From NCBI RefSeq assembly GCF_024256385.1, contig NZ_JAMLFW010000001.1:1736001-1800000 (forward strand): a stretch of 64,000 nt of DNA. The letters run 5' to 3'. The notes under the pieces were generated by a model, which searched no databases, was not told the DNA's origin, and saw only the letters and a program-made list of their open reading frames with translations. The position numbers and the translations under genes are program-made. The stretch is from Anatilimnocola floriformis. GTDB lineage: Bacteria; Planctomycetota; Planctomycetia; Pirellulales; Pirellulaceae. Positions 30,001-36,743 of this stretch are shown here, one piece after another. The first letter of the stretch is position 1. Every line of letters starts with the position of its first letter.

Positions 30001-30092
30001 GCGCCACCGTGCAGTGGCGCAGTCAGCCGCGGCAAGGAACGACCGTTCTGCTCAGCCTGCCGCTGTCATCCGCCGCTGCCTTGAAACGATAA
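27090..30092 (+). CDS. Sensor histidine kinase with periplasmic beta-propeller (two-component regulator propeller/Y_Y_Y type)
   Basis: A 1000-residue membrane kinase. It has a signal-like N-terminal helix (about 15-37), then about 12 Reg_prop blades repeating 'G.LW.GT..GL' (for example DGYLWLGTQAGLFRFDG, GSLWVGTKYGLNQF) to about residue 600, a Y_Y_Y-type Ig domain (about 670-750), one membrane helix (about 758-780), a HisKA_3 dimerisation domain with phospho-acceptor His803 in RIARELHDTLIQG, and a HATPase domain (QEAISNTIKHA, DDGQGFD, GLIGMRERA). This is the single-polypeptide layout of kinases that sense extracellular carbohydrates in Bacteroidetes and their relatives, but the ligand here is unknown. 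The response regulator gene follows after 17 bases, so the two form a pair. Confidence 0.94.
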   Translation: MTFPHARSTPAVSSNRWLLAAGLLVLGTVFFSTAAHGLDPQRPLSQALLRIWQTPQGLPRVVIYSIFQTKDGYLWLGTQAGLFRFDGVRFVPMFADHEQLAKCWIRDLCEDNDQNLWIATEDAGLIRWRAGRVTSFGQAEGLPSNHVRCLQVDRRGDLWIGTDRGLACLRDGKVAAVNQENLRSLPIHALDEAADGTLWIATAGPAVWTSNGTAFTKQSFKALPAESTINAIHAGPGDTVWLGTSAGLLRRSGETERLFTVAGGLGSDEVLCLATAREAGLWIGTKDGYCRVQGDRLESFQSRDGLSQSTALALCEDHEGSLWVGTKYGLNQFVDRRTLLPFTTSEGLPSNDTGPVLQTEQGDIWVGTLDAGLAKFAGREFALAATLQAELPSQRILSLAGDAGDLWIGTDAGLCREHAGQIVEQFTTAEGLPANKILALCRDQAGALWIGTSGGIVKLHAGKLVKPPGLDMTRPIQALVAHPGGYLIAAVEGGELYRIADGEVTLFDEQLTGWRDVVAFHVDAQRHLWVAFRDGGLGLIDGDKHFRFRAKDGLYDDDIVGIASDDRGRLWVACSRGIFSVLAEELQQFSAGRISQINCTPFSPTDASRTIECRRGVQPAVWKMEDGRIWFSTIRGILVVDPQRSTRTLPPPSVVIEEINVNGQSTSAKQLATLPPGRTNFDFHYTALSFASPTRITFRYQLAGFDADWINAGSRREAFYTNLAPGSYRFRVLALNSDGVETESTPLEFTVRPHFYETWAFLLCVVFAIVAAAWIAFRLRMQRVKERLQVVLGERNRIARELHDTLIQGFSGVTMQMQALAARLKKPDDLATLSEIISDAGNCLSEARRSVAGLRNPENAESGLTAAITQSARQLTEGSDLRLQLQLGPLAGKFNPDVEYNVLRIVQEAISNTIKHAQASAVEVRLKSNAHEVAITVHDDGQGFDVARHLEQAQPGHYGLIGMRERASQIGATVQWRSQPRQGTTVLLSLPLSSAAALKR

Positions 30093-30109
30093 TTGGAACC
30101 GGTGAAATC

Positions 30110-30751
30110 ATGACCGACGAAGCAGCGCCACAAATTATTCGCGTTCTGTGCGCCGACGATCATCCGCTCGTCCGCAAAGGGATCGTCGCCATCCTCTCGA
30201 ACGAAGCCGATATCGAACTCGTCGCCGAAGCGGCCAACGGCCGCCTGGCCGTCGAACTCTATCGCAAACATCAGCCCGATGTGGTGTTGATGGATCTACG
30301 CATGCCCGATCTCGACGGCATTTCGGCCATTAAACAAATTCGGGACGAGTTTCCCGATGCCAAAATCATCGCGCTCACCAGCTTCGATGGCGATCAAGAC
30401 ATTTATCGCGCGCTCGAAGCGGGCGTGCGCGGCTATCTGCTCAAAGAAATGGTTCACACCGAAGTTCTCAATGCCGTGCGCAAAGTGTTTGCCGGCCAAA
30501 AGCTGATGTCGCGTGAAGTGGCTGATCGCGTGGCGGGCTACTTTCCGCAAAACGCCCTCACGCCGCGCGAAACCGAAGTCCTGAGCCTGGTCGCGCAAGG
30601 CAAAGCCAACAAAGAAATCGCCGCATACCTGGGCGCCGCCAGCGGCACCGTAAAGATTCATGTGCAAAACATCTTGGCCAAGCTGAATGCTTCCGATCGC
30701 ACGCAAGCCGTCACCATTGCCCTGCAGCGGGGCATCATTCATCTAAAATAA
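30110..30751 (+). CDS. NarL/FixJ (LuxR-type) response regulator
   Basis: A 213-residue DNA-binding regulator. The receiver domain (about 8-125) has the acidic pair Asp16-Asp17 (CADDHPLVRKG), phospho-acceptor Asp62 in LMDLRMPD, Thr in IALTSF and Lys in GYLLKEM. The LuxR helix-turn-helix (about 147-210) reads LTPRETEVLSLVAQGKANKEIA and VQNILAKLNASDRTQAV. It should be phosphorylated by the kinase encoded just upstream. The ATG at 30110 fits the receiver start; the longer open frame upstream overlaps the kinase C-terminus and is a shadow. Candidate inverted-repeat sites flank the pair (26942 and 30772). Confidence 0.94.
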   Translation: MTDEAAPQIIRVLCADDHPLVRKGIVAILSNEADIELVAEAANGRLAVELYRKHQPDVVLMDLRMPDLDGISAIKQIRDEFPDAKIIALTSFDGDQDIYRALEAGVRGYLLKEMVHTEVLNAVRKVFAGQKLMSREVADRVAGYFPQNALTPRETEVLSLVAQGKANKEIAAYLGAASGTVKIHVQNILAKLNASDRTQAVTIALQRGIIHLK

Positions 30752-30768
30752 TTCTAAATGGCAATCCT

Positions 30769-30789
30769 TATGCCGAATGGCATATGACA
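30769..30789. promoter_or_regulatory. Inverted repeat TATGCC-GAAT-GGCATA upstream of msrB
   Basis: TATGCC (30769-30774) and GGCATA (30779-30784) form a perfect six-base inverted repeat, followed by TGACA. It matches the motif upstream of the kinase at 15 of 18 bases. LuxR-family regulators bind short inverted repeats, so autoregulation plus msrB control is a reasonable guess. Confidence 0.4.
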
Positions 30790-30843
30790 ATTTTCGCCCC
30801 GATTGGCACACTGTTGGTGCAAACCTAACCATGATTGTGCCAG

Positions 30844-31326
30844 ATGAAATTGTTCTATGTTTTCAACCGCGCCGGCCAATTAGTCGGTCCGCTCCCGACG
30901 GCCGATTGGGATCTGCCCGAAGAAAAATGGCGAGCGCTGCTGTCTCCCGATCAGTTTCGTCTGCTCCGTCGGCAAGATACGGAGGTCGCCTTTTGCGGCA
31001 TGCTCCTCGACAACAAGCAGCAGGGCGTTTATTTCTGCGCGGGTTGCGGACTGCCGGTATTTTCTTCGGATGCGAAGTTTGATTCGGGAAGCGGCTGGCC
31101 TAGTTTCTATCAGCCCTTGGCTGCCGCCAACATCATCCTGCGTCCCGACCAGCGCAATGGTTTGCAACGCTTGGAAGTCAGCTGTGCCCGCTGCGCCGGC
31201 CACCTCGGTCATGTCTTCGCTGATGGTCCGCACCCCAGCGGTCAGCGTTTCAATCTGAATTCGGCATCACTGCTGTTCGCCCCCAGCAACCAGGTGGCGC
31301 GCTTGGCCGATCCGGCTGCCGATTAA
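30844..31326 (+). CDS. msrB: MsrB-type methionine-R-sulfoxide reductase homologue with Asn in place of the catalytic Cys
   Basis: A 160-residue SelR-domain protein. The family reduces methionine-R-sulfoxide in oxidised proteins. The fold markers are intact: zinc ligands Cys65/Cys68 (CAGC) and Cys114/Cys117 (CARC), SGSGWPSF, and GHLGHVFADGP. The catalytic motif is usually RYCxNSASL (Sec in some animal enzymes). Here it reads RFNLNSASL, so Asn137 (codon AAT) stands at the nucleophile. Cys51 (AFCGMLLD) lies where some MsrBs carry a resolving cysteine. The protein may be inactive, use Cys51 in a new way, or bind without catalysis. The ATG at 30844 is chosen over an in-frame TTG at 30835. The stop codon abuts the palindromic array. 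Confidence 0.85.
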   Translation: MKLFYVFNRAGQLVGPLPTADWDLPEEKWRALLSPDQFRLLRRQDTEVAFCGMLLDNKQQGVYFCAGCGLPVFSSDAKFDSGSGWPSFYQPLAAANIILRPDQRNGLQRLEVSCARCAGHLGHVFADGPHPSGQRFNLNSASLLFAPSNQVARLADPAAD

Positions 31327-31528
31327 CATTGTCGTCGTTTTCTCCGAAAACGATGGGCTGAGGTAAAACGACCGCGCGCTGCCGAAAGAGCGTCAGCGAT
31401 TTTCGGCCGGTGGCGAGGGAAGGTTGGCGCGCGGTCTCGCAGCGCCTTGGCCGATGGAGTAAAAGCCGCCACCGAGTCCACTCGCCAAAACCGGAACTTC
31501 GCGGAGCTCGTTCCTGCGGCCGTGATAG

Positions 31529-31608
31529 GGTTACCTCAACCCATCGATTTCGGAGAAATCGACGACATTGTCGTCGTTCACTCCGTGAACGATGGGCTGA
31601 GGCTAACC
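31529..31608. repeat. Cloverleaf cruciform element 1
   Basis: The outer stem pairs GGTTACCTCAACCCAT (31529-31544) with ATGGGCTGAGGCTAACC (31592-31608): 15 pairs, one A/C mismatch and one bulge. Inside are three perfect hairpins, each with a three-base loop and no spacer: CGATTTC-gga-GAAATCG (31545-31561), ACGAC-att-GTCGT (31562-31574) and CGTTCAC-tcc-GTGAACG (31575-31591). All junction bases are paired. Confidence 0.85.
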
Positions 31609-31768
31609 AACCGCGCGCCGCCGAAAGAGCTCCGCGACTTTCGGCGTGTTTGGCAAGTGGAGATTAGAGCCCGATCGGTCGGCGAGCGGAACGCGGAAGC
31701 AAAAACCGCCGCCGAGTCCACGCGCCAAATCCAGAACTTCGCGGAGCTCGTTCCTGCGGTCGTGATAG

Positions 31769-31848
31769 GGTTACTTCAACCCATCGATTTCGGAGAAATC
31801 GACGACATTGTCGTCGTTCACTCCGTGAACGATGGGCTGAGGCTAACC
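31769..31848. repeat. Cloverleaf cruciform element 2
   Basis: Nearly identical to element 1, displaced by exactly 240 bases. The outer stem has one C-to-T change (TTACTTCAACCC), which gives a G/T-type pair. The three inner hairpins are unchanged. Confidence 0.85.
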
Positions 31849-32014
31849 AACCGCGCGCCGCCGAAAGAGCTCCGCGACTTTCGGCGTGTTTGGCAAGTGG
31901 AGGTTGGAGCCCGATCGGTCGGCGAGCGGAACGCGGAAGTAAAAGCCGCCGCCGAGTCCACGCGCCAAATCCGGAACTTCGCGGGGCTCGTTCCTCGGCG
32001 CGCGACAAGTTCAA

Positions 32015-32081
32015 CTCAACCCACCGAATACAGAGTATTCGGCGACATTGTCGTCGTTCACTCCGTGAACGATGGGTTGAG
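32015..32081. repeat. Cloverleaf cruciform element 3 with a replaced first hairpin
   Basis: The outer stem is CTCAACCCA (32015-32023) with TGGGTTGAG (32073-32081), nine perfect pairs. Hairpin one is CCGAATAC-aga-GTATTCGG (32024-32042), different in sequence from elements 1 and 2 but again perfectly paired with a three-base loop. Hairpin two is shortened to CGAC-att-GTCG and hairpin three (32055-32071) is unchanged. The half-element at 32258-32287 carries the same first hairpin. Confidence 0.85.
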
Positions 32082-32290
32082 GTAAAACGGCCGCGCGCTG
32101 CCGAAAGAGCGTCAGCGATTTTCGGCCGGCGGCGAGGGAAGGTTGGCGCGCGGTCTCTCAGTGTGTTGGCCGATGGAGTAAAGACGCCGCCGAGTCCACT
32201 CGCCAAAACCGGAACTTCGCGGGGCTCGTTCCTCGGCGCGCGATAAGTTCACCTCAACCCACCGAATACAGAGTATTCGGCGACATTTTC

Positions 32291-33538
32291 CTAACGCTCT
32301 TGTTCAAACTTCACCACTTCGCGCCCTTGAGCATCGAGTGCTCGTACGCGCAATTGTTTCTCGCTGGCGGTGAAGAACGTCACGGTGGCTTCAGGCAGAC
32401 TCGGGCCGCCGCCGATCACGGTGGCGAATGGCGGCGTGTGGCGGATCGTCGTTTCGTCGGGTTTGGTTTTGTCGACAACGTGGACAATCTCTTTGTCCTT
32501 GGCGATCAGATCGTACTTGTGAATGTGTCCGGAAATGCAGAGGTCGATCTTCGCGCCGCGCAGCACCGGCTCCCACAAGTCGCGCGAGTGGGCTGCATCC
32601 CAAAAGCCGCGATAGTAGAGCGGTATGTGCGTCAGCAAAATCCGCCACGTCGCCGAACGCTCGCTGCTATTGGCGAAGAGCCCCGTCAGCCATTCTGTTT
32701 GCTGCTGGCGATAAGGTTGAAAGAGTTCCATTTTCTTCGAGCCGTCTTCGCCAGAGTCGGGGGCGATAAACCAACAGGGCCCGAGGAGAAAATCGAAATA
32801 CGCCTTTTGTTCGGCAAACGGCGCGGCCGGATCACTGCCGGGAAAATCGACCAGGTGCGACAACTGCCCGGCAAACGAACCGCGCACGTCGTGGTTGCCG
32901 CGGATAAACAGCATCGGCTTGTTCGAACCATCGAAGAGACGGACATACGCTTCGAGATTGACGAGCGCTTGCCGCGCGTTGTTGGCCACACTCGGATCGT
33001 TCCACATATCGCCGAGCAAAATCGAAAACTCGAAGTCGCTTGGCTTGACGAGCTTCACCAGCGCCTCAGCCGTCGCGATGCGATCGTGCACGTCGTTGTA
33101 AATAACCGCCCGCACTTCTTTCCCCTGCGGATCGAAGGGCGTGAAGGTGTAGATCTCCGACGAACGCTCCTCGCCGTTCTCGCGATAGTCGACGCGGTAG
33201 TAATACGTCTGCGCGGCGTTCAGTTTTTCGAGTCGCGCCTTCCAAACTCGCCAGGTAACTTTGGGAATCGCCGAACTCGTGAGGCGCGCCGTTTCTGTCA
33301 GCGCGGTTTTGTCTTTACCCCAGCGCACACGCACGTCGTCGGCAGCGAGCGCGGCGAAACAAATCGTCATCGCGTCTGCCGTAGGGTTCTGCAGGTACGG
33401 CTGGATGTAAAGCTTGGCGTCTGCGGGCGCGTCAGTGGTTTGCGCAGCGGTTTCACTCACCAACAACGGTGTGAGGGTCGCTGCCGCCGTGCCCACCAAA
33501 AAGTCACGGCGAGTCGCAGAGTTCAGAACGTCGTCCAT
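32291..33538 (-). CDS. Secreted calcineurin-like metallophosphoesterase with N-terminal purple-acid-phosphatase-like domain
   Basis: A 415-residue exported phosphoesterase. A twin-arginine-type signal is visible (TRRDFLVGTAAATLTPLLVS, residues about 9-28). An Fn3-like domain (about 45-140, YLQNPTADAMTICF, YYYRVDY) precedes the catalytic domain, as in purple acid phosphatases. Metal-binding motifs run in the usual order: NDVHDR, LLGDMWND, RGNHDV, LLTHIPLYY and SGHIHKYD. It should hydrolyse phosphate esters in the periplasm; the substrate is not evident. The start at 33538 gives the best signal peptide; the longer frame upstream adds an unlikely N-terminus. Its 3' end abuts the palindromic array, and the gene converges on msrB. 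Confidence 0.9.
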   Translation of the reverse strand: MDDVLNSATRRDFLVGTAAATLTPLLVSETAAQTTDAPADAKLYIQPYLQNPTADAMTICFAALAADDVRVRWGKDKTALTETARLTSSAIPKVTWRVWKARLEKLNAAQTYYYRVDYRENGEERSSEIYTFTPFDPQGKEVRAVIYNDVHDRIATAEALVKLVKPSDFEFSILLGDMWNDPSVANNARQALVNLEAYVRLFDGSNKPMLFIRGNHDVRGSFAGQLSHLVDFPGSDPAAPFAEQKAYFDFLLGPCWFIAPDSGEDGSKKMELFQPYRQQQTEWLTGLFANSSERSATWRILLTHIPLYYRGFWDAAHSRDLWEPVLRGAKIDLCISGHIHKYDLIAKDKEIVHVVDKTKPDETTIRHTPPFATVIGGGPSLPEATVTFFTASEKQLRVRALDAQGREVVKFEQER

Positions 33539-34009
33539 TGCAATTTGGCCCTTGCGGGATTTAGTCACAGCTTGCCCGAACCGACAGCCTGCGGGCTTCC
33601 AAATTTCGATCGACGCTCGTTGACTTGGCAATTGCATACATGTACAATATAACACTAAATTGACTCGGCTGAATCTTCGGCCTGGCGGGGGTGGTTACTG
33701 CTGCGCGGAAGCCAGTTATGCGGGCGAAGGAATGCTTGGTTGGTCGGTGATCGTGCGACACCCAGATTAGTGGTTGTGAAGTGTTGTGAGCTTTTTGGGG
33801 TGGTTTGATCTAAGGCGATAAGAGTGTGCGACTTACGAGGTTCAAAAAGTGCAACAATCTGTTGTGAAAAGTGTTGTGCGAACGACGCGAGCCGGTTGAG
33901 GTTTTTCTCGCAAGAGAGGACGGGCTGCGGCAACTATTCATGGCGTAGCAGCTGCGGAACATTGATTACACGGATGCTCATCGCCTTTCCCCCAGCAGGA
34001 GATTTTCAC
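33539..34009. other. Divergent intergenic region, 471 bp
   Basis: The gap lies between the phosphoesterase (minus) and the PDZ protein (plus). It is more AT-rich than its neighbours. TACATGTA inside ATTGCATACATGTACAAT (33631-33648) is a perfect palindrome upstream of the phosphoesterase and may be an operator. Two GTTGTGAA...GTGTTGTG repeats follow (33773-33878). No gene is supported. Confidence 0.45.
33773..33878 (+). promoter_or_regulatory. Paired GTTGTGAA(AA)GTGTTGTG repeats
   Basis: GTTGTGAAGTGTTGTG (33773-33788) and GTTGTGAAAAGTGTTGTG (33861-33878) differ only by an AA insertion and lie 88 bases apart, 130-240 bases before the PDZ gene. Two copies of a direct-repeat motif in one promoter region suggest a binding site. 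Confidence 0.35.
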
Positions 34010-35332
34010 ATGAAATGGACCAAGATGTTTTCCGCCAGCTGCCTGGCAGCGGCGCTCGCCACGACCACTACGTTTGGCCAGGACCAACCTGTGGAGGTTC
34101 GCGTCCGCGCGATCGCCGGACCTGATGGCAAGGTGTTGCAAGTGCTCGAAGAACGGGTTCTCGGCAAGGACGACGAGAAAGCCGAGAAGAAGGAAGAGGG
34201 CAAAACCGACGGCCAACCGTTGCGGGCCCGCATCTTCCGCCGCGCTCAAGAACTGGGCGAAAAAATTGCCGAAGCAGCTGAAGGCGCCACGGTTGAGATT
34301 GCCAACGAAGACTTCTGGGGTGAAATGCCGCAGTCGGATTATTGGATCGGTGTGCAGATTGCGCCCGTTTCGGCTGAAGTTCGCAAGCACATCCCAGTGA
34401 AGCACGGCGTGTTGGTGCAGCAAGTCTATCCCGACAGCCCGGCCATCAAAGCCGAACTGCAAGCCGACGACATTCTGCTGCAAGCTGGCGACGCGAAGAT
34501 CGAAACCGGTCCCGACCTGGTGAAAGCCATCGACGCTGCCAAGACCACGGAGGTGCCGTTCCTCGTCCTACGCGGCGGCAAGGAGATCAAGCTCAAGATC
34601 ACGCCCACCAAGCGCGAGAACGAGAATGAAAGACTGCCCGTGCTCACCGCTCCCGCCGTTCGGCTCGAACGGTTGCACGCCGCTCAAAAGCAGTTCGAGA
34701 AAGCCCTCGAAACGTTGCGAGCCGAAACGCAGCCTGAGCAGGGAAAAGTCGACCTCATGCTGGTCCGTCCCGGCGCCTTCATCATGCAGAGCGACGTTGC
34801 GAAGTTGCCCGACGATGTGACGGTGCAGATCACAAAAGAAGGAAACAAGCCGGCGAAGATTCAGGTCAAGAAGGGTGACAAGAGTTGGGATGCGACGAGC
34901 GATAAACTCGACGCCCTGCCAAAAGAACTTCGCCCCGCCATCGAACAGATGCTGCATGGAAACGGCCCGCCCTTTGTGACGACGTTTACCAATCCGTATA
35001 TGAACGTGACTCCGCACACCGCCCGAGTGCAAATTCCCGGCGGCAACGGTCCTACGGTGACGACGATCGCCCCCAGCGCGACCGTTCCTTATGGCGTTGC
35101 TCCGGTTCCCGCGCTGCCAACCGTGCCGGGCATGCCGGCTACTCCGCCCGTCGTAGCCAAAGCGGCCACGGCGTGGGCTCACGCAATCGGCCCGAACAAT
35201 TCCGACGCCAAGCTCGATCAGATCTTGAAGAAGCTCGACTCGCTGGCCAGCCCCGATCTGGAAGCGATGAAGGCCGAACTAAAGGCCCTGCGCAAGGAAG
35301 TCGACGAACTGCGAAAGAAGGCTGATAAGTAG
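34010..35332 (+). CDS. Exported PDZ-domain protein with C-terminal coiled coil
   Basis: A 440-residue protein with a signal peptide (MKWTKMFSASCLAAALATTT, cleavage near FGQ). A PDZ domain spans about 105-195: YWIGVQIAPVSAEV, GVLVQQVYPDSPAIKAELQ, ADDILLQAGDAKI. The middle (about 200-310) is charged and mixed, a Pro/Thr-rich linker runs about 330-385, and the last 45 residues form a Lys/Glu/Leu-rich coiled coil (LDQILKKLDSL, MKAELKALRKEVDELRK). No protease residues are evident, so it is probably a periplasmic scaffold. AGGAG (33997-34001) lies eight bases before the ATG and sets the start; upstream in-frame codons are not used. It converges with the DUF1501 gene, 25 bases away. Confidence 0.82.
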   Translation: MKWTKMFSASCLAAALATTTTFGQDQPVEVRVRAIAGPDGKVLQVLEERVLGKDDEKAEKKEEGKTDGQPLRARIFRRAQELGEKIAEAAEGATVEIANEDFWGEMPQSDYWIGVQIAPVSAEVRKHIPVKHGVLVQQVYPDSPAIKAELQADDILLQAGDAKIETGPDLVKAIDAAKTTEVPFLVLRGGKEIKLKITPTKRENENERLPVLTAPAVRLERLHAAQKQFEKALETLRAETQPEQGKVDLMLVRPGAFIMQSDVAKLPDDVTVQITKEGNKPAKIQVKKGDKSWDATSDKLDALPKELRPAIEQMLHGNGPPFVTTFTNPYMNVTPHTARVQIPGGNGPTVTTIAPSATVPYGVAPVPALPTVPGMPATPPVVAKAATAWAHAIGPNNSDAKLDQILKKLDSLASPDLEAMKAELKALRKEVDELRKKADK

Positions 35333-35357
35333 TGGTTTGTTGTGGGCCGCAACTGCG

Positions 35358-36731
35358 TTAGGCGATGACGGCATGCACCACGCGGCCGTGCACATCGGTC
35401 AGACGAAAATCGCGACCAGCATGTCGATAGACCAGCCGTTCGTGATCGAGTCCTAACAGATGCAAAACGGTCGCGTGCAGATCGTGAATGTGAACTTTGT
35501 CGTCGACCGCGCGAAAGCCGAAATCATCGGTCGCGCCGTGTGCATAACCGCCGCGCACGCCACCGCCGGCTAACCACATCGTAAAGCCGTAGTGATTGTG
35601 GTCGCGGCCGTCCCCCGCTTCGGAAGTGCTGGTGCGGCCGAACTCGCCGCCCCACACGACGAGGGTATCTTCCAGCAACCCGCGCTGCTTCAAATCGGCC
35701 AATAGCGAGGCGGTCGGTTGATCGATGTCTTTGCACAGCCGGCGGACTTGCTCGTTGTGATTGTTGTGCGTGTCCCACGGCTGACCGTTGCCGTAATAGA
35801 CCTGCACAAAACGCACGCCGCGCTCGACAAGTCGCCGCGCGAGCAAGCAGGCGTTTGCATAATGAGACTTGCCATACTGAGCCCGCGTTGCTGCCGATTC
35901 GCGGTTGATGTCAAAAGCATCGGTCGCGGCAAACTGCATGCGGTACGCGGTTTCCATGGATCGGATCCGCGCGTCGAAGCGGGCATCGCCGCCGCGCTCG
36001 TCGGCATGTTGCTCGTTGAGCTGTTGCAGCAACGAGAGTTGTCGCTGCTGATCGGCGGGCGCCAACTTGTGGCGGACGTTGGGGATCATCGTGGCCGGAT
36101 CGATCTGACTGCTGTTGATATACAGCCCCTGATGTTCGCCGGGCAAAAAGCCGCTGGTCCAGAGCTCCGCGAACCGCACCGGTCGACCGGGGCAGAGCAC
36201 GACGTAGCCCGGCAGATCACTGTTCTCGGTGCCGAGGCCGTAGGTGAACCACGCTCCCATGCTCGGCCGGATGGGCGCCATCGTGCCGTTGTTCATCAGG
36301 AACAGCGCGGGGCCATGGTTCGGATTGTCGGTGTGGCAGCTGCGGATGACGCACAAATCATCGGCCCGCTGCTGCAGATTCGGCAGTAGTTCGCAAATCG
36401 GCAAACCACCTTCGCCGCAGTTCTGAAACTTGAACGGCACGGCCATCAATCCGGCGGTCTCGCGCTCGGTGCGGAGTTGCACTTCGGCGGGGCGCTGCCC
36501 GGCAAACTTATTGAGCGCCGGCTTGGGATCAAACAGATCGGCCTGAAATGGCCCGCCATTCATAAAGAGTTGAATAACCCGCTTGGCCCGCGGCGCGAAA
36601 TGCGTCTGCGACGGTGCTACTTCTGCCGCGGCAGTTTCAGCGGGCATCATGCCCGCGAGGGCAATACTGCCGAGTCCACCACCGAGCGCTTGCACGCATT
36701 GGCGGCGTGAGAAAGGCGGCAAGTTTTTCAT
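35358..36731 (-). CDS. DUF1501 protein (copy B)
   Basis: A 457-residue planctomycete DUF1501 protein with a twin-arginine-like N-terminus (FSRRQCVQALGGGLGSIALA). Typical family motifs are LFMNGGPFQADLFDPKP, GFLPGEHQG, RRLVERGVRFVQVYY, WDTHNNH, VVWGGEFGRTSTSE, GRDHNHYGFTMWLAGGGVRGG and HDLHATVLHLLGLDHERL. The family has a sulfatase/alkaline-phosphatase-like fold and is exported; its activity is not established. It follows the copy B PSD1 gene with a 12-base gap, the usual pairing in planctomycetes. About the same length and layout as copy A (39149-40522). Confidence 0.93.
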   Translation of the reverse strand: MKNLPPFSRRQCVQALGGGLGSIALAGMMPAETAAAEVAPSQTHFAPRAKRVIQLFMNGGPFQADLFDPKPALNKFAGQRPAEVQLRTERETAGLMAVPFKFQNCGEGGLPICELLPNLQQRADDLCVIRSCHTDNPNHGPALFLMNNGTMAPIRPSMGAWFTYGLGTENSDLPGYVVLCPGRPVRFAELWTSGFLPGEHQGLYINSSQIDPATMIPNVRHKLAPADQQRQLSLLQQLNEQHADERGGDARFDARIRSMETAYRMQFAATDAFDINRESAATRAQYGKSHYANACLLARRLVERGVRFVQVYYGNGQPWDTHNNHNEQVRRLCKDIDQPTASLLADLKQRGLLEDTLVVWGGEFGRTSTSEAGDGRDHNHYGFTMWLAGGGVRGGYAHGATDDFGFRAVDDKVHIHDLHATVLHLLGLDHERLVYRHAGRDFRLTDVHGRVVHAVIA

Positions 36732-36743
36732 GGGTTTGCCTCG

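Larger units (their letters stand above)
31327..32287. repeat. Tandem array of four 240-bp palindromic units between convergent genes
   Basis: The landmark ACATTGTCG recurs at 31326, 31565, 31805 and 32045, and a fifth, truncated ACATT lies at 32284, so the period is 239-240 bases. Each unit is also an imperfect palindrome: TCGCGGAGCTC on the left arm pairs with GAGCTCCGCGA on the right, TCCAC with GTGGA, GCCAAA with TTTGGC. Palindrome centres are at 31568, 31808 and 32048, with half-elements at both ends. Units one and four resemble each other most, as do units two and three. The array starts at the msrB stop codon and ends three bases before the stop of the phosphoesterase gene. Open frames on both strands (for example 31447-32085) follow from the multiple-of-three period and lack ribosome sites; I treat the array as non-coding. 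Confidence 0.9.

Noticed and set aside
31529..31608. tRNA or tRNA-like gene
   Set aside because: The cloverleaf has three-base loops and no spacer bases, so it cannot hold a seven-base anticodon loop or the T and D loop consensus.
31447..32206. Repetitive open frames on both strands within the palindrome array (212 codons plus, 180 codons minus)
   Set aside because: The 240-base period is a multiple of three, so frames stay open by repetition. They occur on both strands, lack ribosome sites, and stem covariation points to structure, not protein.
31327..32287. CRISPR array
   Set aside because: Units are 240 bases with palindromic content and no unique spacers of 30-40 bases, and no cas genes are near.
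32300..33652. 450-codon plus-strand frame
   Set aside because: It is antisense to the phosphoesterase, which has all metal-binding motifs in order.
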